Source: Rhodopseudomonas palustris HaA2 (lineage in GTDB: Bacteria > Pseudomonadota > Alphaproteobacteria > Rhizobiales > Xanthobacteraceae). From it: DNA of 64,000 nucleotides. The position numbers and the translations under genes are program-made. Position 1 is the first letter of the stretch. Every line of letters starts with the position of its first letter. The stretch spans positions 4,154,001-4,218,000 of the forward strand of contig NC_007778.1 in NCBI RefSeq assembly GCF_000013365.1, written 5' to 3'. The notes below the pieces were generated by a model that did not search any database, was not told the DNA's origin, and was given only the letters and a program-made list of their open reading frames with translations. Below, in pieces: positions 26,778 through 35,889 of the stretch.

Positions 26778-29700
26778 TTACACGCTCGCCCAAACATCGA
26801 GCACGTAGCGATCGCGCGCGCCGAGATCCGCAATCCATGCCGCGGCGGCCGTCGCGTCGGCGCCGCTGCGCTCGCGATGGATCGCACACAGCGCGGCCTT
26901 GACATCCGGCTCCATCCGGCCGCCGTCGCCGCAGACATAAACGATCGCGCCCTGCTCGATCAATGCGAACACCCGATCCTTTTGCGCGGCGATCAGATGT
27001 TGCACATAGGTCTTGGGCCCGTCGCCGCGCGAGAACGCGGCGTGCAATTCGACGATTCCGTCGGCCGCGAAGCCCTGCAATTCGTCGGCATAGAGATAGT
27101 CCTGCGCCGGATGGCGGCAACCGAAGAACAGCAGCGCTGGGCCGAGCGTTGCGCCGCCGACCTTGCGCGCGGAACGCTCCTGTAGAAAGCCGCGGAACGG
27201 CGCCACCCCGGTGCCCGGCCCGATCATGATCAACGGCACGCGATCGTCGTCCGGCAGACGGAAGCAGGCCTTGGTCGCACGTACCGTGGCCTGAACGGTA
27301 TCGCCGCTGCCGCGGCCGGCGAGCCAGCTCGAGCACGCGCCGCGATAGATGCCACGGCCGGACAGCGCCGGTCCCTCGACCACCGCGACGGTGACCGAGG
27401 CCCGCGCCGGATCTCGCGCCGGTGACGACGAGATCGAGTAGTAACGCGGCTGCAGCGGCGTCAGCATTTCAAGATAGGCCGCGAACGGCAACTCGCAAGC
27501 GGGATGTTCCTGCAAGAGATCGAACACCGACCGGCGCTTACCCAGTACCTCCGCGCGATAGGCATCGTCGGCCGCGCCGTCGCCGCCGGCGAGCGCCTGC
27601 AGCTTCGGTCGCGTCTGCGGACAGCGCGTGTGCGCGGCCAGCGCCACGATCTGCTTGCGGGTGGCCACCTGCTGCAGTTCGACATGGTCGCCGAGCAGGC
27701 CGCCGATCGACACGGCTTCACCCACCGGCAATTGCGCGCGGCGCCCGGGCGCCGCCGACAATCTGATCTGGTCGTCGGGCGCAAAGCCGAAGCGCTGCGC
27801 GACGGCGGCGACCAGCGCCGGATCGTTGCGCGGGATCACGCTGAGATGATCCCCGACGCGGTAGCTCATGCCCTGCGGCAATGCGATCTCGATGTGCCGG
27901 GTCGAGCGGCCGGAGGCTGCGCGATCCTGCAGCTCGCGGTTCTCCAGCACGCGCATCGCCACTGCGACGCCAGTGGCGGCCAGCGGCTGCGACGCCGCCG
28001 GCGCGAGGGGCTCGATTCCATACAGCGGCGTATCGTCGGCACCGCGATCGAACGCAGCGTCGATGCCGAACTCCTTCACCGCCAGCGGGCCGAGCGTGGC
28101 GAACCAGGCCTCGAACTGGCCTTCGAGATCGTCACGGGCGTCGCCCTCGCCGCGCACGAAGATGTTGCGGCCGCCATGCGCGGCGAGGCGCTCGTCGATC
28201 AGCCGCGGGATCGCCTGATAGGTCGCGGTCCAGTCGCGATTGCCGCAGCCGAACACGGCATAGCGCAGCTTGGCAAAGGCATCGGGCGGCAAATCGCCCG
28301 ACAGCCAGCGCACGAACTGCGTGGCGTTGTCCGGCGGCGCGCCGTTGTAGGAGGCGGCGAAGATCAGTACGCCCCCCTCTTCCGGCAACTGACCGACATA
28401 CTGATCGAGCGCGCCGAGTCGCGTCGCGAAGCCGTTCAGGTCGGCGAGATCGGCGACGCGGTGCGCCAGCTCCTCGGCGGTGCCGAGATTGGAGCCGTAC
28501 AGCACCAGCAGCGGCGTGTTGTGGCCCGGCCGCGCGCGCGGCGCGGCCGGGGCCGGGGCCACAGAGTGCGATACTCCCGACGCGATCCGCGTGGCTCGAT
28601 CCTTGTCGCTGCGGGGCCGCACCTTGATCTTGAAGCCCTCCGGCTTGATCGTCAGCGTTTCCTTCAGCACCATGCGATAGCGCGTGTGATCGATCAGCTT
28701 GAAGCGTTGCAGGATCATGCCGAGCGCCAGCGCCGCCTCGTGCATCGCAAAGCCGCGGCCGATGCAAGCGCGCTGGCCGTTGCCGAACGGTTTCCACGCA
28801 TTGGCCGGGCGCTTGGATTCCGCCTCGCGCGAAAAATTCTCCGGGTCGAACGCATCCGGATTCGGACCCCAGATACTCGGGTCGCGATGCAGCGCCAGCA
28901 CCAGCACCGTGGTGAAGGTGCCGCGTTTCAGATGATATTGGCCGCCGATGGTCTCGTCCTGGATCGGCGCCACGCCGTAGGCCGGCGCCGGCGGCCATAG
29001 CCGCAGCGTCTCCTTGAGAATCTGGGTGATATAGCCGAGCTGATTGACCTGCTGATAGCTCGGCTCGACCGACGTGTCGGCGCCGAGCACGCGGTCGACC
29101 TCGTCATAGGCCTTCTGCAAAACCTCGGGATGCTTCAACAGCGCATAGATCGCGCAGGACAGCAGCCCGCTGGTGGTCTCGTGGCCGGCGATCAGGAAGG
29201 TGTTGATCTGATAGCGGATGTTGACGTCGTCGAGCGGCTCGCCGGTGACCTTATCGACGCCGGTCATCATCGCGCCGAGCATGTCCATCTTGTCGGCGAC
29301 GGCGGCCGCCTTGCGTCGCTCGGCGATGATCTCGTCGACCATCGCATTCATGAAGGCGACGTCTTCGGCCAGCGTGTCGCGCCGCTTCTTCATCCAGAGA
29401 TTTTCCAGCGGCAGGCCGCGGGTCATCATGATGGTCTCGAGCGAGCGCACCAGCGATTCCACGAAGGGGTGGTAGTCGCGCCGATAGAACGAATTGAAGC
29501 GATAGTCGAAGCCGCACAGGCCGATGGTGTCGAGCGTCAGCGCGGTCATGTCGTGAACGACGTCGATCTCGTCGTCGGCGTTGAGACGCTCCCATTTTTT
29601 GACGAGCTGCTCGGCTATATCGACCATACTCGGATGATACGACTGCATGGCACGGCCGCCGAACGGCGTCAGCAGGATGTTGTGTGCCTTGCTCCAGTTC

Positions 29701-29996
29701 GGCTCGCTGGTGTCGGCCGTGAACAGCCCGTCGCCGCCGACCGTACGGACCCGACGCAGCGCGCCGCGCACCGCCTTGTCGAAACGCTTCTCGTCGCTGA
29801 TCTCGTCGACCAGATCGTAGCCCGACACGATCACGATCGGCGCGCCCATCATGTCGAGCCAGAAGATCGGCCCGAGTTCCTCGGCGAGACGCACCAGATG
29901 CTGCACCGGCGCCTTGGTGTCGATCGACAGCATGTTGCCGACCACCGGCTGCTTCGGTGGATGCGGAATCGGCGCGAGCTTGTTGGACGAGGACAT
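26778..29996 (-). CDS. Self-sufficient cytochrome P450-reductase fusion, CYP102 family
   Basis: 1072-aa cytoplasmic fusion, like P450 BM3 (1049 aa). The heme domain spans about 1-460: I-helix AGHETT at 270-275, ExxR in KETLR, heme loop FGNGQRACIG with Cys411. An FMN flavodoxin domain follows from about 490 (LYGSNLGTAEEL), then FAD/NADPH domains (RYYSISSSPA, GPGTGVAPFRGF, VCGDGGRM) and a terminal Trp-containing tail. Family members hydroxylate fatty acids with NADPH. By hand alignment the carboxylate anchors Arg47 and Tyr51 of BM3 are Ala and Ile here. ATG 29996 has AGAGG 8 nt upstream; an ATG at 30023 overlapping the hydrolase stop is the alternative. Confidence 0.95.
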   Translation of the reverse strand: MSSSNKLAPIPHPPKQPVVGNMLSIDTKAPVQHLVRLAEELGPIFWLDMMGAPIVIVSGYDLVDEISDEKRFDKAVRGALRRVRTVGGDGLFTADTSEPNWSKAHNILLTPFGGRAMQSYHPSMVDIAEQLVKKWERLNADDEIDVVHDMTALTLDTIGLCGFDYRFNSFYRRDYHPFVESLVRSLETIMMTRGLPLENLWMKKRRDTLAEDVAFMNAMVDEIIAERRKAAAVADKMDMLGAMMTGVDKVTGEPLDDVNIRYQINTFLIAGHETTSGLLSCAIYALLKHPEVLQKAYDEVDRVLGADTSVEPSYQQVNQLGYITQILKETLRLWPPAPAYGVAPIQDETIGGQYHLKRGTFTTVLVLALHRDPSIWGPNPDAFDPENFSREAESKRPANAWKPFGNGQRACIGRGFAMHEAALALGMILQRFKLIDHTRYRMVLKETLTIKPEGFKIKVRPRSDKDRATRIASGVSHSVAPAPAAPRARPGHNTPLLVLYGSNLGTAEELAHRVADLADLNGFATRLGALDQYVGQLPEEGGVLIFAASYNGAPPDNATQFVRWLSGDLPPDAFAKLRYAVFGCGNRDWTATYQAIPRLIDERLAAHGGRNIFVRGEGDARDDLEGQFEAWFATLGPLAVKEFGIDAAFDRGADDTPLYGIEPLAPAASQPLAATGVAVAMRVLENRELQDRAASGRSTRHIEIALPQGMSYRVGDHLSVIPRNDPALVAAVAQRFGFAPDDQIRLSAAPGRRAQLPVGEAVSIGGLLGDHVELQQVATRKQIVALAAHTRCPQTRPKLQALAGGDGAADDAYRAEVLGKRRSVFDLLQEHPACELPFAAYLEMLTPLQPRYYSISSSPARDPARASVTVAVVEGPALSGRGIYRGACSSWLAGRGSGDTVQATVRATKACFRLPDDDRVPLIMIGPGTGVAPFRGFLQERSARKVGGATLGPALLFFGCRHPAQDYLYADELQGFAADGIVELHAAFSRGDGPKTYVQHLIAAQKDRVFALIEQGAIVYVCGDGGRMEPDVKAALCAIHRERSGADATAAAAWIADLGARDRYVLDVWASV

Positions 29997-30019
29997 CGCA
30001 GAAGCCTCTTCTGAACCGG

Positions 30020-30817
30020 TCATGTGCCTCGGGCCGGCGGTGCCGCATAGGCAAGCGCGAACGGCCCTGAGCGATCGAACGGTGCGAATGCGCCCTCCGG
30101 CTGCGCCAGCCGATCGGCGATCGCCCACAGCACCGCGGGGTTGACGGTGAGCCCGATATGGCTCGCGAGCAGAACCTCGATGTTCTCGGCGGTCGGCGAC
30201 GGCCGCAGCCGCGAGGTGCGCCAGTTCACGATGCCGTCGGTGCGCGAATAGATCGACGTCGCCGGCACCGGCATGTCGCTGGTGAGAGCCTGTAGATCGT
30301 CGGGCCTGATCTCGTCGAGATCCTCGCCCGACAGCTTCTCGTAGACCCGCCGTGCATTGGTGGCGGTGATGTCGCCGGAAAACGGACTGCCGAGCGTGAC
30401 GATGCCGCGGATCATCTGTGGCGCATGCAGCGCGAGGTCGCGCGCATAGACGCCGCCGAGGCTCCACCCGACCACGCTGACCTTGCGGCCGGATGCCTCG
30501 TGGATCGTAGTCAGGCGCCGGCGCAGCCGGTCGCGCATCCGGTAGACGCCGCCGAAATTGCGGCCGAGCTCCCAGGCGAACGGCTGATAGCCGAGCGCGC
30601 GCAGATAGCGCCGCAGCGGCGCTGTCGACAGATCGCTGGCGAGCAGCCCCGGCAGCACCAGCACCGGATGGCCGTCGCCTTTCGGCGCCTGCAGCAGCAG
30701 CGGCGACAACAGGATGCTGGCGTTGAATTCCAGCAGGCTGCGCGCCTCCGCCAGCAGCAGCGCGAGGCTCGGCGGACGCAGACGATGGTGAGGGGTCGCG
30801 CGGTCGACGGCGGCCAT
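30020..30817 (-). CDS. Lipase-like alpha/beta hydrolase
   Basis: 265-aa alpha/beta hydrolase with Ser119 in VVGWSLGG, Asp194 in SRTDGIVNW and His220 in LASHIGL as the probable triad. The opening PVLVLPGLLASDLSTAPLRRYL resembles triacylglycerol lipase/esterase families. No signal peptide, so it acts in the cytoplasm. Its TGA overlaps an ATG of the CYP102 frame, and it follows the DUF6489-type gene by 21 nt, so the genes are co-translated. It could release acyl chains or ester products that the P450 oxidises (inference). Confidence 0.85.
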   Translation of the reverse strand: MAAVDRATPHHRLRPPSLALLLAEARSLLEFNASILLSPLLLQAPKGDGHPVLVLPGLLASDLSTAPLRRYLRALGYQPFAWELGRNFGGVYRMRDRLRRRLTTIHEASGRKVSVVGWSLGGVYARDLALHAPQMIRGIVTLGSPFSGDITATNARRVYEKLSGEDLDEIRPDDLQALTSDMPVPATSIYSRTDGIVNWRTSRLRPSPTAENIEVLLASHIGLTVNPAVLWAIADRLAQPEGAFAPFDRSGPFALAYAAPPARGT

Positions 30818-30838
30818 CCTGCCTCCTGTCGTGGCGGT

Positions 30839-31081
30839 TTACTTCTTGTTTCCGCCCAGGCCCGCCATGGTCACGAACATATCCTGGAAGCGCTCGGCGA
30901 TCTTCGGATCGAAGGTGAACCAGCTCTGCATCAACGCCTCCGGCGACACCTTGTCGATGTTGGACAGCATCTGCTGCTGCAGCCTGTCCATCACCGCCGT
31001 CTGCATCGGCTGCACGTTGGGCAGGCCGAAGAATGCGCGCGCTTCCTCGGGGGTGCAATCGATCTCGACGTTGACTTTCAT
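30839..31081 (-). CDS. DUF6489-type small protein
   Basis: 80 aa; first gene of the CYP102 operon. Opens MKVNVEIDCTPEEARAFFGL, with a helical middle (MQTAVMDRLQQQML) and an amphipathic MQSWFTFDPKIAERFQDMF stretch. I recognise it as the DUF6489-type family from memory; no function is established. The ATG at 31081 has CGGAGC 5 nt upstream; a longer in-frame start at 31135 lacks this. Confidence 0.72.
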   Translation of the reverse strand: MKVNVEIDCTPEEARAFFGLPNVQPMQTAVMDRLQQQMLSNIDKVSPEALMQSWFTFDPKIAERFQDMFVTMAGLGGNKK

Positions 31082-31255
31082 GGCCGCTCCGGATTCCTGC
31101 AGTGGCGCGTCGTGTCGATGCGAACCGGTCTCCAATTCACATCACAACGCGAAGGGACGTCTCAGCGACGCCCGGCGGAGCATCCTGAACACGGCCGCCA
31201 GTATCGCCGCGAGACGCAGTGCGATGCAAGCGATCTGAGGTGTGGCACGTGCGCC

Positions 31256-32509
31256 TCAACCGAATCGTTCGGCGGCGAACGGCACCGGATCGGCGAACGG
31301 CTCCTCGCGGGTCATCATCTCGGCCAACAGCCGTCCGGTGACCGGGCCGAGCGTGAGGCCGTGATGCTGATGACCGAAATCGAACCACAGCCCCGGGTGA
31401 CGCGGCGCCCGGCCGATCACCGGCAGCATGTCCGGCAGGCACGGCCGCGCGCCCATCCAGGGCTGCTGCTCGACCGCATCGCCGAGCGGAAACAGATCGC
31501 GCGCCATCGCACGGGTCCGGTCGATCTGCACATGCGACGGCGGCGCGTCGCGGCGGGCGAACTCGGCGCCGGTGGTGAGCCGGATGCCGCGTTTCATCGG
31601 CGCCAGCAAATAACCGCGATCGGCATCGAGAACCGGATGCTGCAGCACCGCGTTGCCGCGCGCCGCGAAATGCTGGTGATAGCCGCGCTTGACGCCGAGC
31701 GGAATGCGATAGCCGAGCGGCCTGAACACCAGATCAGACCACGGCCCCAGCGCCACCACCACTTCGCGCGCGGTGATTGGACCATCGTCGGCGGTGATCC
31801 GCCAGCCGCCGCCTTGCTGCTGCAGCGAGCGCGCGTCGCCGCGGGCGAACCGGCCTCCCTTGCGCGTGAACAATGCCGCATAGGCCTTCACCAGCGCGCC
31901 GGGATCGGGCACGAAGCCGGGCTCGAGCCAATGGATCGCGCCGGCGAATTTGCCCATCAGGTTCGGTTCGCGCGCCGCGATCGATGCGTCGTCGAGCACA
32001 TCGGCGGTGACGCCGAAGCGCTTCACCCGGTCGAGCTCGGCCACGCTGTTGCCGAACGAGACCTCGGAGCGAAACAGCTTGATCCAGCCGGTCTTGCGCA
32101 ACAGCTCCGGGACGCCGGCCTCGGCGATCAGGGCTTCATGCTCGGCGAGGCTCTGCCGGATCAGCGGCAACGCGGCGCGCGCGGTGCGCTCCGCACCTTC
32201 CGGCGACGAGGCCTGAAAATAGCGCAGCAGCCAGGGCAGGAATTCAGGCAGGCCTGACAACTGGTAGTGCACGTCCGCCGAGCCGTTGAAGGCGTAGCGC
32301 AGCAGATGCCCGAGATCCCGCGGGAACATGTAGGGCAGCACCGAGGCGACCTCGATCAGCCCGGCATTGCCGTAGCTGGTCTCGTCACCCGCCGCGGCGT
32401 TGCGATCGACCAGCACGACGTCGCGGCCGCGTCGCTGCAGATGCAGCGCGGCGCCGACGCCCACGATCCCGGCGCCGAGCACCAGAACATCCGTCTCGTC
32501 CTGCTTCAT
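31256..32509 (-). CDS. dadA: FAD-dependent D-amino acid dehydrogenase (DadA-like)
   Basis: 417-aa DAO-family flavoprotein. FAD-binding N-terminus VLVLGAGIVGVGAALHLQRRG; the DadA-type GDETSYGNAGLI and C-terminal DFGHQHHGLTLGPVTGRLLAE are present. It deaminates D-amino acids to 2-oxo acids, passing electrons to the respiratory chain. No alanine racemase gene is adjacent. Single gene; related sarcosine or glycine oxidases cannot be fully excluded. Confidence 0.88.
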   Translation of the reverse strand: MKQDETDVLVLGAGIVGVGAALHLQRRGRDVVLVDRNAAAGDETSYGNAGLIEVASVLPYMFPRDLGHLLRYAFNGSADVHYQLSGLPEFLPWLLRYFQASSPEGAERTARAALPLIRQSLAEHEALIAEAGVPELLRKTGWIKLFRSEVSFGNSVAELDRVKRFGVTADVLDDASIAAREPNLMGKFAGAIHWLEPGFVPDPGALVKAYAALFTRKGGRFARGDARSLQQQGGGWRITADDGPITAREVVVALGPWSDLVFRPLGYRIPLGVKRGYHQHFAARGNAVLQHPVLDADRGYLLAPMKRGIRLTTGAEFARRDAPPSHVQIDRTRAMARDLFPLGDAVEQQPWMGARPCLPDMLPVIGRAPRHPGLWFDFGHQHHGLTLGPVTGRLLAEMMTREEPFADPVPFAAERFG

Positions 32510-32576
32510 GGAGCATCAGGTAAGGGCCGAGCGGCGATTCCGCAAATGGCCACGGCGATCGGCGCGGCGCCGGCCA

Positions 32577-32610
32577 TGAAAAAGGCGGACCCTCGCAGAT
32601 CCGCCTTGTT
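32577..32610 (-). terminator. Terminator of the RND efflux operon
   Basis: On the minus strand AAGGCGGA and TCCGCCTT form an 8-bp stem around a 10-nt loop, followed by TTTC, about 30 nt after the RND gene stop. Confidence 0.75.
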
Positions 32611-32636
32611 TCGACGCGCTTCGAGGCGCAGCAGGT

Positions 32637-35600
32637 TCAGGTCGGCTTCAGCGACGGCGAGGCCTGCTCCATCTCGTAATCCTCGATCTGTTTGGCGCGC
32701 TCGGACTCCGACGCCGCGCGGTGGTCGGTGCCGATCGCGACGTAGACGGCCGGCAGCACGAACAGCGTGAACAGCGTGCCGATCAACATGCCGGACACCA
32801 CCACGAGGCCGATCGAGAACCGGCTCGCCGCGCCGGCGCCCGACGCGCTCAGCAGCGGCAGCAGGCCGGTGACCATCGCGGCGGTGGTCATCAGAATCGG
32901 CCGCAGCCGGACCCGCGCCGCCATTTCCATCGCCGAGCGCTTGTCGAGCCCTTCCTTGAGCTGCAGCTCGCGGGCGAACTCGACCATCAGGATGCCGTGC
33001 TTGCTGATCAGGCCGACCAGCGTCAGCAACCCGACCTGGGTGTAGATGTTGATCGTCGCCACGCCGAAGAACAGCGGGATCAACGCGCCCGAGATCGCCA
33101 TCGGCACCGAAATCATGATCACCAGCGGATCGCGCAGGCTTTCGAACTGCGCGGCCAGCACCAGGAAGATGATGATCAGCGCGAAGCCGAAGGTGATGGC
33201 GAGCTGATTGCCCTCCTTCACGTATTGCCGCGCGTCGGCCAGATAATCGTGGTTGAAGCCGGAGGGCAGGTTCTTCGCCTGCTGCTCGAGGAAGTCCACC
33301 GCCTGCCCCACCGTGACGCCCGGCATCGGCACCGCCTGGAAGGTGGCGGAGTTGAGCTGGTTGAAGTGCGTCAGCGCGTTCGGGTCGGTCGCGGTTTCAA
33401 TCGACACCAGCGTCGACAGCGGCACCTGCTGCCCGGTGGCGCTCGGCACATAATAGCCGTCGAGCGAATTCGGCGACAGCCGATCCGCGCGCGGCACCTG
33501 CGGGATCACCTGATACGACCGGCCTTCCAGATTGAAGCGGTTGGTGTAGTTGCCGCCGAGCAGTGTCGCCAGCGTGCCGCCGATCTGCGACATGGTGATG
33601 CCGAGATCGTTGGCCTTGTTGCGGTCGATCTTGACCCGCACCACCGGCTGGTTGAAGTCGAGATCGCTGTCGGCGACGATGAACAGCCCGCTCTTGCGCG
33701 CGGCGTCCTTGAGCTTGACCATCTCCTCGTAAACTGCGCGGAAGCCGGTGGTGGAGTTGATCACCATCTGGATCGGCAGGCCGCCCGGACCGCCGGGCAG
33801 CGGCGGCAGGTTGAAGGCGAAGGCGTTGACGCCTTCGATCTTGCTGAGTTCGGCCTGCACCAGCGGCTTGAGCTTGATCGACGACCGCTCGCGCTCGTCC
33901 CACGGCTTCAGCAACATGCCCGCGATGCCGTTGTTCGGGCCCGACGTGCCGTTCAGGATGAAGCGCAGGTCGGTCTCCGGGAAGCCCGCGAACGCCTTGT
34001 CGAGCTTCTCTCCGTAGTAGTTGGAGTAGTCGATATTGGCGTATTTCGGCCCCTTGGTGACCGCGAAGACGATACCCTGGTCTTCCTCGGGCGCGAGTTC
34101 CTTGGCCGTATTCATGTACATGAATCCGACCAGGCCCAGGATCACCAGCGCGAACATCCCGGTGATCGGCCGATAGTCCAGCGAGCGATCGAGCTGGCGC
34201 CCGTACCAGCGCGTGGTGGCGCCGAACACGCTGTCGACCTTGCGGGCGAACCAGCCCTGGCTCTCCTGATGCTTCAACAGCACCGAGCACATCATCGGCG
34301 ACAGCGTCAGCGCGATGATGCCGGATACGATCACCGCGCCGGCGAGCGTGAAGGCGAATTCGCGGAACAGCGCACCGGTGAGGCCGCCGAGGAAGCCGAT
34401 CGGCGCGTACACCGCGGCCAGCGTGATGGTCATCGAGATCACCGGCCCGACGATCTCGCGGGCCCCGATCAGCGAGGCCTGGACGGGACTCTTGCCCTCC
34501 TCGAGATGTCGATGGATGTTCTCGACCACGACGATGGCGTCGTCGACCACGAGGCCGATCGCCAGCACCATCGCCAGCAGCGTGAGCAGATTGATACTGA
34601 AGCCCATCGCCAGCATCGCCGTGCAGACGCCGATCAGCGACAGCGGAATCGTCACTACCGGGATGATCACCGACCGGAACGAGGCGAGGAACAGGAAGAT
34701 CACCACGATGACGATCCCCACCGCCTCGATCAGCGTCATCTCGACCTCGTCGATCGAGGAGCGGATGAATTTGGTCGAATCATAGGCGACCTTCATCTTC
34801 AGCGACGGCGGCAGATTGCGCTCGATATCCGGAAACAGCGCACGAACACCGCTGACGATATTGAGCGGGTTGCCCTGCGGCGTCGCCTGCACGCCGATGA
34901 AGATCGCCCGCTCGCCGGAGAACGCCACGCTGGAATCGGTGCTCTGCGCGGCGAGTTCGACCGTGGCGACGTCCTGCAACCTGATGAAGCCGCCGTCCTT
35001 GGCCTTCACCGTCATCTGCTTGAACTGGTCGACGTTCTGGAGATCGGCGTTGGTACTGACGTTGGAGACCGTGAGATAGCCCTTGGTCTGACCCGCGGCC
35101 GCCTGGAAGTTGTTGGCGCGGATCGCGGCGGCGACATCGTCGGGCGACACCCCGCGCCCGGCCATGCGGATCGGATCGAGCCAGATCCGCATCGCGAAGG
35201 TCTGGCCGCCGAGGATGTCGGCGGAGGCCACGCCTTCGACGGTGGACAGCACCGGCTGCACCACGCGCGTCAGATAGTCCGAGATCGCCGAGCCGGAGAG
35301 CTCGTTGCTGGAGAAGCCGATATACATCACCGCCGTGGTCTCGCCGGTGGATTTGACGATGACCGGATCGTTGGCTTCGCGCGGGATCAGATATTTGACC
35401 GAATTGACCTTCGCCAGAACCTCGGTGAGCGCCTGGTTCGGATCGAAATTGAGCTTGACGTAGACCGTGATCAGGCTCTGGCCCTGGGTCGAGGACGAGG
35501 TGATGTAGTCGATGCCCTCGGCCGAGGCGACGGCCTGCTCGAGCGGGGTGGTGATGAAGCCCTGCATCAGGTCCGGCGAGGCGCCGGGATACACCGTGGT

Positions 35601-35744
35601 GACGGTGATCACGGTGTTCGACAGCTTGGGATACTGGCGGATCGGCAGCGTGGTCGCGGCCCTGAAGCCGATCAGCAGGATCAGCAGGCTGACCACCAGC
35701 GACAGCACCGGCCGCTTGATGAAGATATCGGTGAGGGCACCCAT
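32637..35744 (-). CDS. RND multidrug efflux permease (AcrB/HAE1 family)
   Basis: 1035-aa inner-membrane proton antiporter with the 12-helix AcrB layout: helix 1 at about 10-30, two large periplasmic loops, helix 4 with the proton-relay pair in GLVVDDAIVVVENIHRH. The opening IFIKRPVLSLVVSLLI is typical. The ATG at 35744 is chosen by family N-terminus. Third gene of a TetR-MFP-RND operon, 145 nt after the adaptor gene. No outer-membrane channel gene is adjacent, so it must borrow a TolC-type partner. Confidence 0.95.
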   Translation of the reverse strand: MGALTDIFIKRPVLSLVVSLLILLIGFRAATTLPIRQYPKLSNTVITVTTVYPGASPDLMQGFITTPLEQAVASAEGIDYITSSSTQGQSLITVYVKLNFDPNQALTEVLAKVNSVKYLIPREANDPVIVKSTGETTAVMYIGFSSNELSGSAISDYLTRVVQPVLSTVEGVASADILGGQTFAMRIWLDPIRMAGRGVSPDDVAAAIRANNFQAAAGQTKGYLTVSNVSTNADLQNVDQFKQMTVKAKDGGFIRLQDVATVELAAQSTDSSVAFSGERAIFIGVQATPQGNPLNIVSGVRALFPDIERNLPPSLKMKVAYDSTKFIRSSIDEVEMTLIEAVGIVIVVIFLFLASFRSVIIPVVTIPLSLIGVCTAMLAMGFSINLLTLLAMVLAIGLVVDDAIVVVENIHRHLEEGKSPVQASLIGAREIVGPVISMTITLAAVYAPIGFLGGLTGALFREFAFTLAGAVIVSGIIALTLSPMMCSVLLKHQESQGWFARKVDSVFGATTRWYGRQLDRSLDYRPITGMFALVILGLVGFMYMNTAKELAPEEDQGIVFAVTKGPKYANIDYSNYYGEKLDKAFAGFPETDLRFILNGTSGPNNGIAGMLLKPWDERERSSIKLKPLVQAELSKIEGVNAFAFNLPPLPGGPGGLPIQMVINSTTGFRAVYEEMVKLKDAARKSGLFIVADSDLDFNQPVVRVKIDRNKANDLGITMSQIGGTLATLLGGNYTNRFNLEGRSYQVIPQVPRADRLSPNSLDGYYVPSATGQQVPLSTLVSIETATDPNALTHFNQLNSATFQAVPMPGVTVGQAVDFLEQQAKNLPSGFNHDYLADARQYVKEGNQLAITFGFALIIIFLVLAAQFESLRDPLVIMISVPMAISGALIPLFFGVATINIYTQVGLLTLVGLISKHGILMVEFARELQLKEGLDKRSAMEMAARVRLRPILMTTAAMVTGLLPLLSASGAGAASRFSIGLVVVSGMLIGTLFTLFVLPAVYVAIGTDHRAASESERAKQIEDYEMEQASPSLKPT

Positions 35745-35889
35745 AGTGCGGTCGCTCCGTGACGCCCGCGTCTCGCGCATCCAGCGGCGCGAGGCGGCGA
35801 ATTGTTCAGTTGCTACCGGACGGCGACGATCGCCGGCCGGACAGATTCGATGTCGGCGGGACGCGCCGATGCGCCGTCCCGCGCCTCGC

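Noticed and set aside
30021-31058. Upstream extension of the CYP102 frame to give a 1426-residue protein
   Set aside because: The extra part lies over the hydrolase gene in another frame and is not P450 sequence; starts at 29996 or 30023 fit.
30425-32257. 610-codon plus-strand frame spanning the hydrolase, DUF6489-type and DadA genes
   Set aside because: It crosses three well-supported minus-strand genes and their gaps and has shadow-type composition.
32721-35762. 1013-codon plus-strand frame opposite the RND permease
   Set aside because: Low-complexity Arg/Asp/His/Gln composition typical of an antisense shadow; the RND gene is complete on the other strand.
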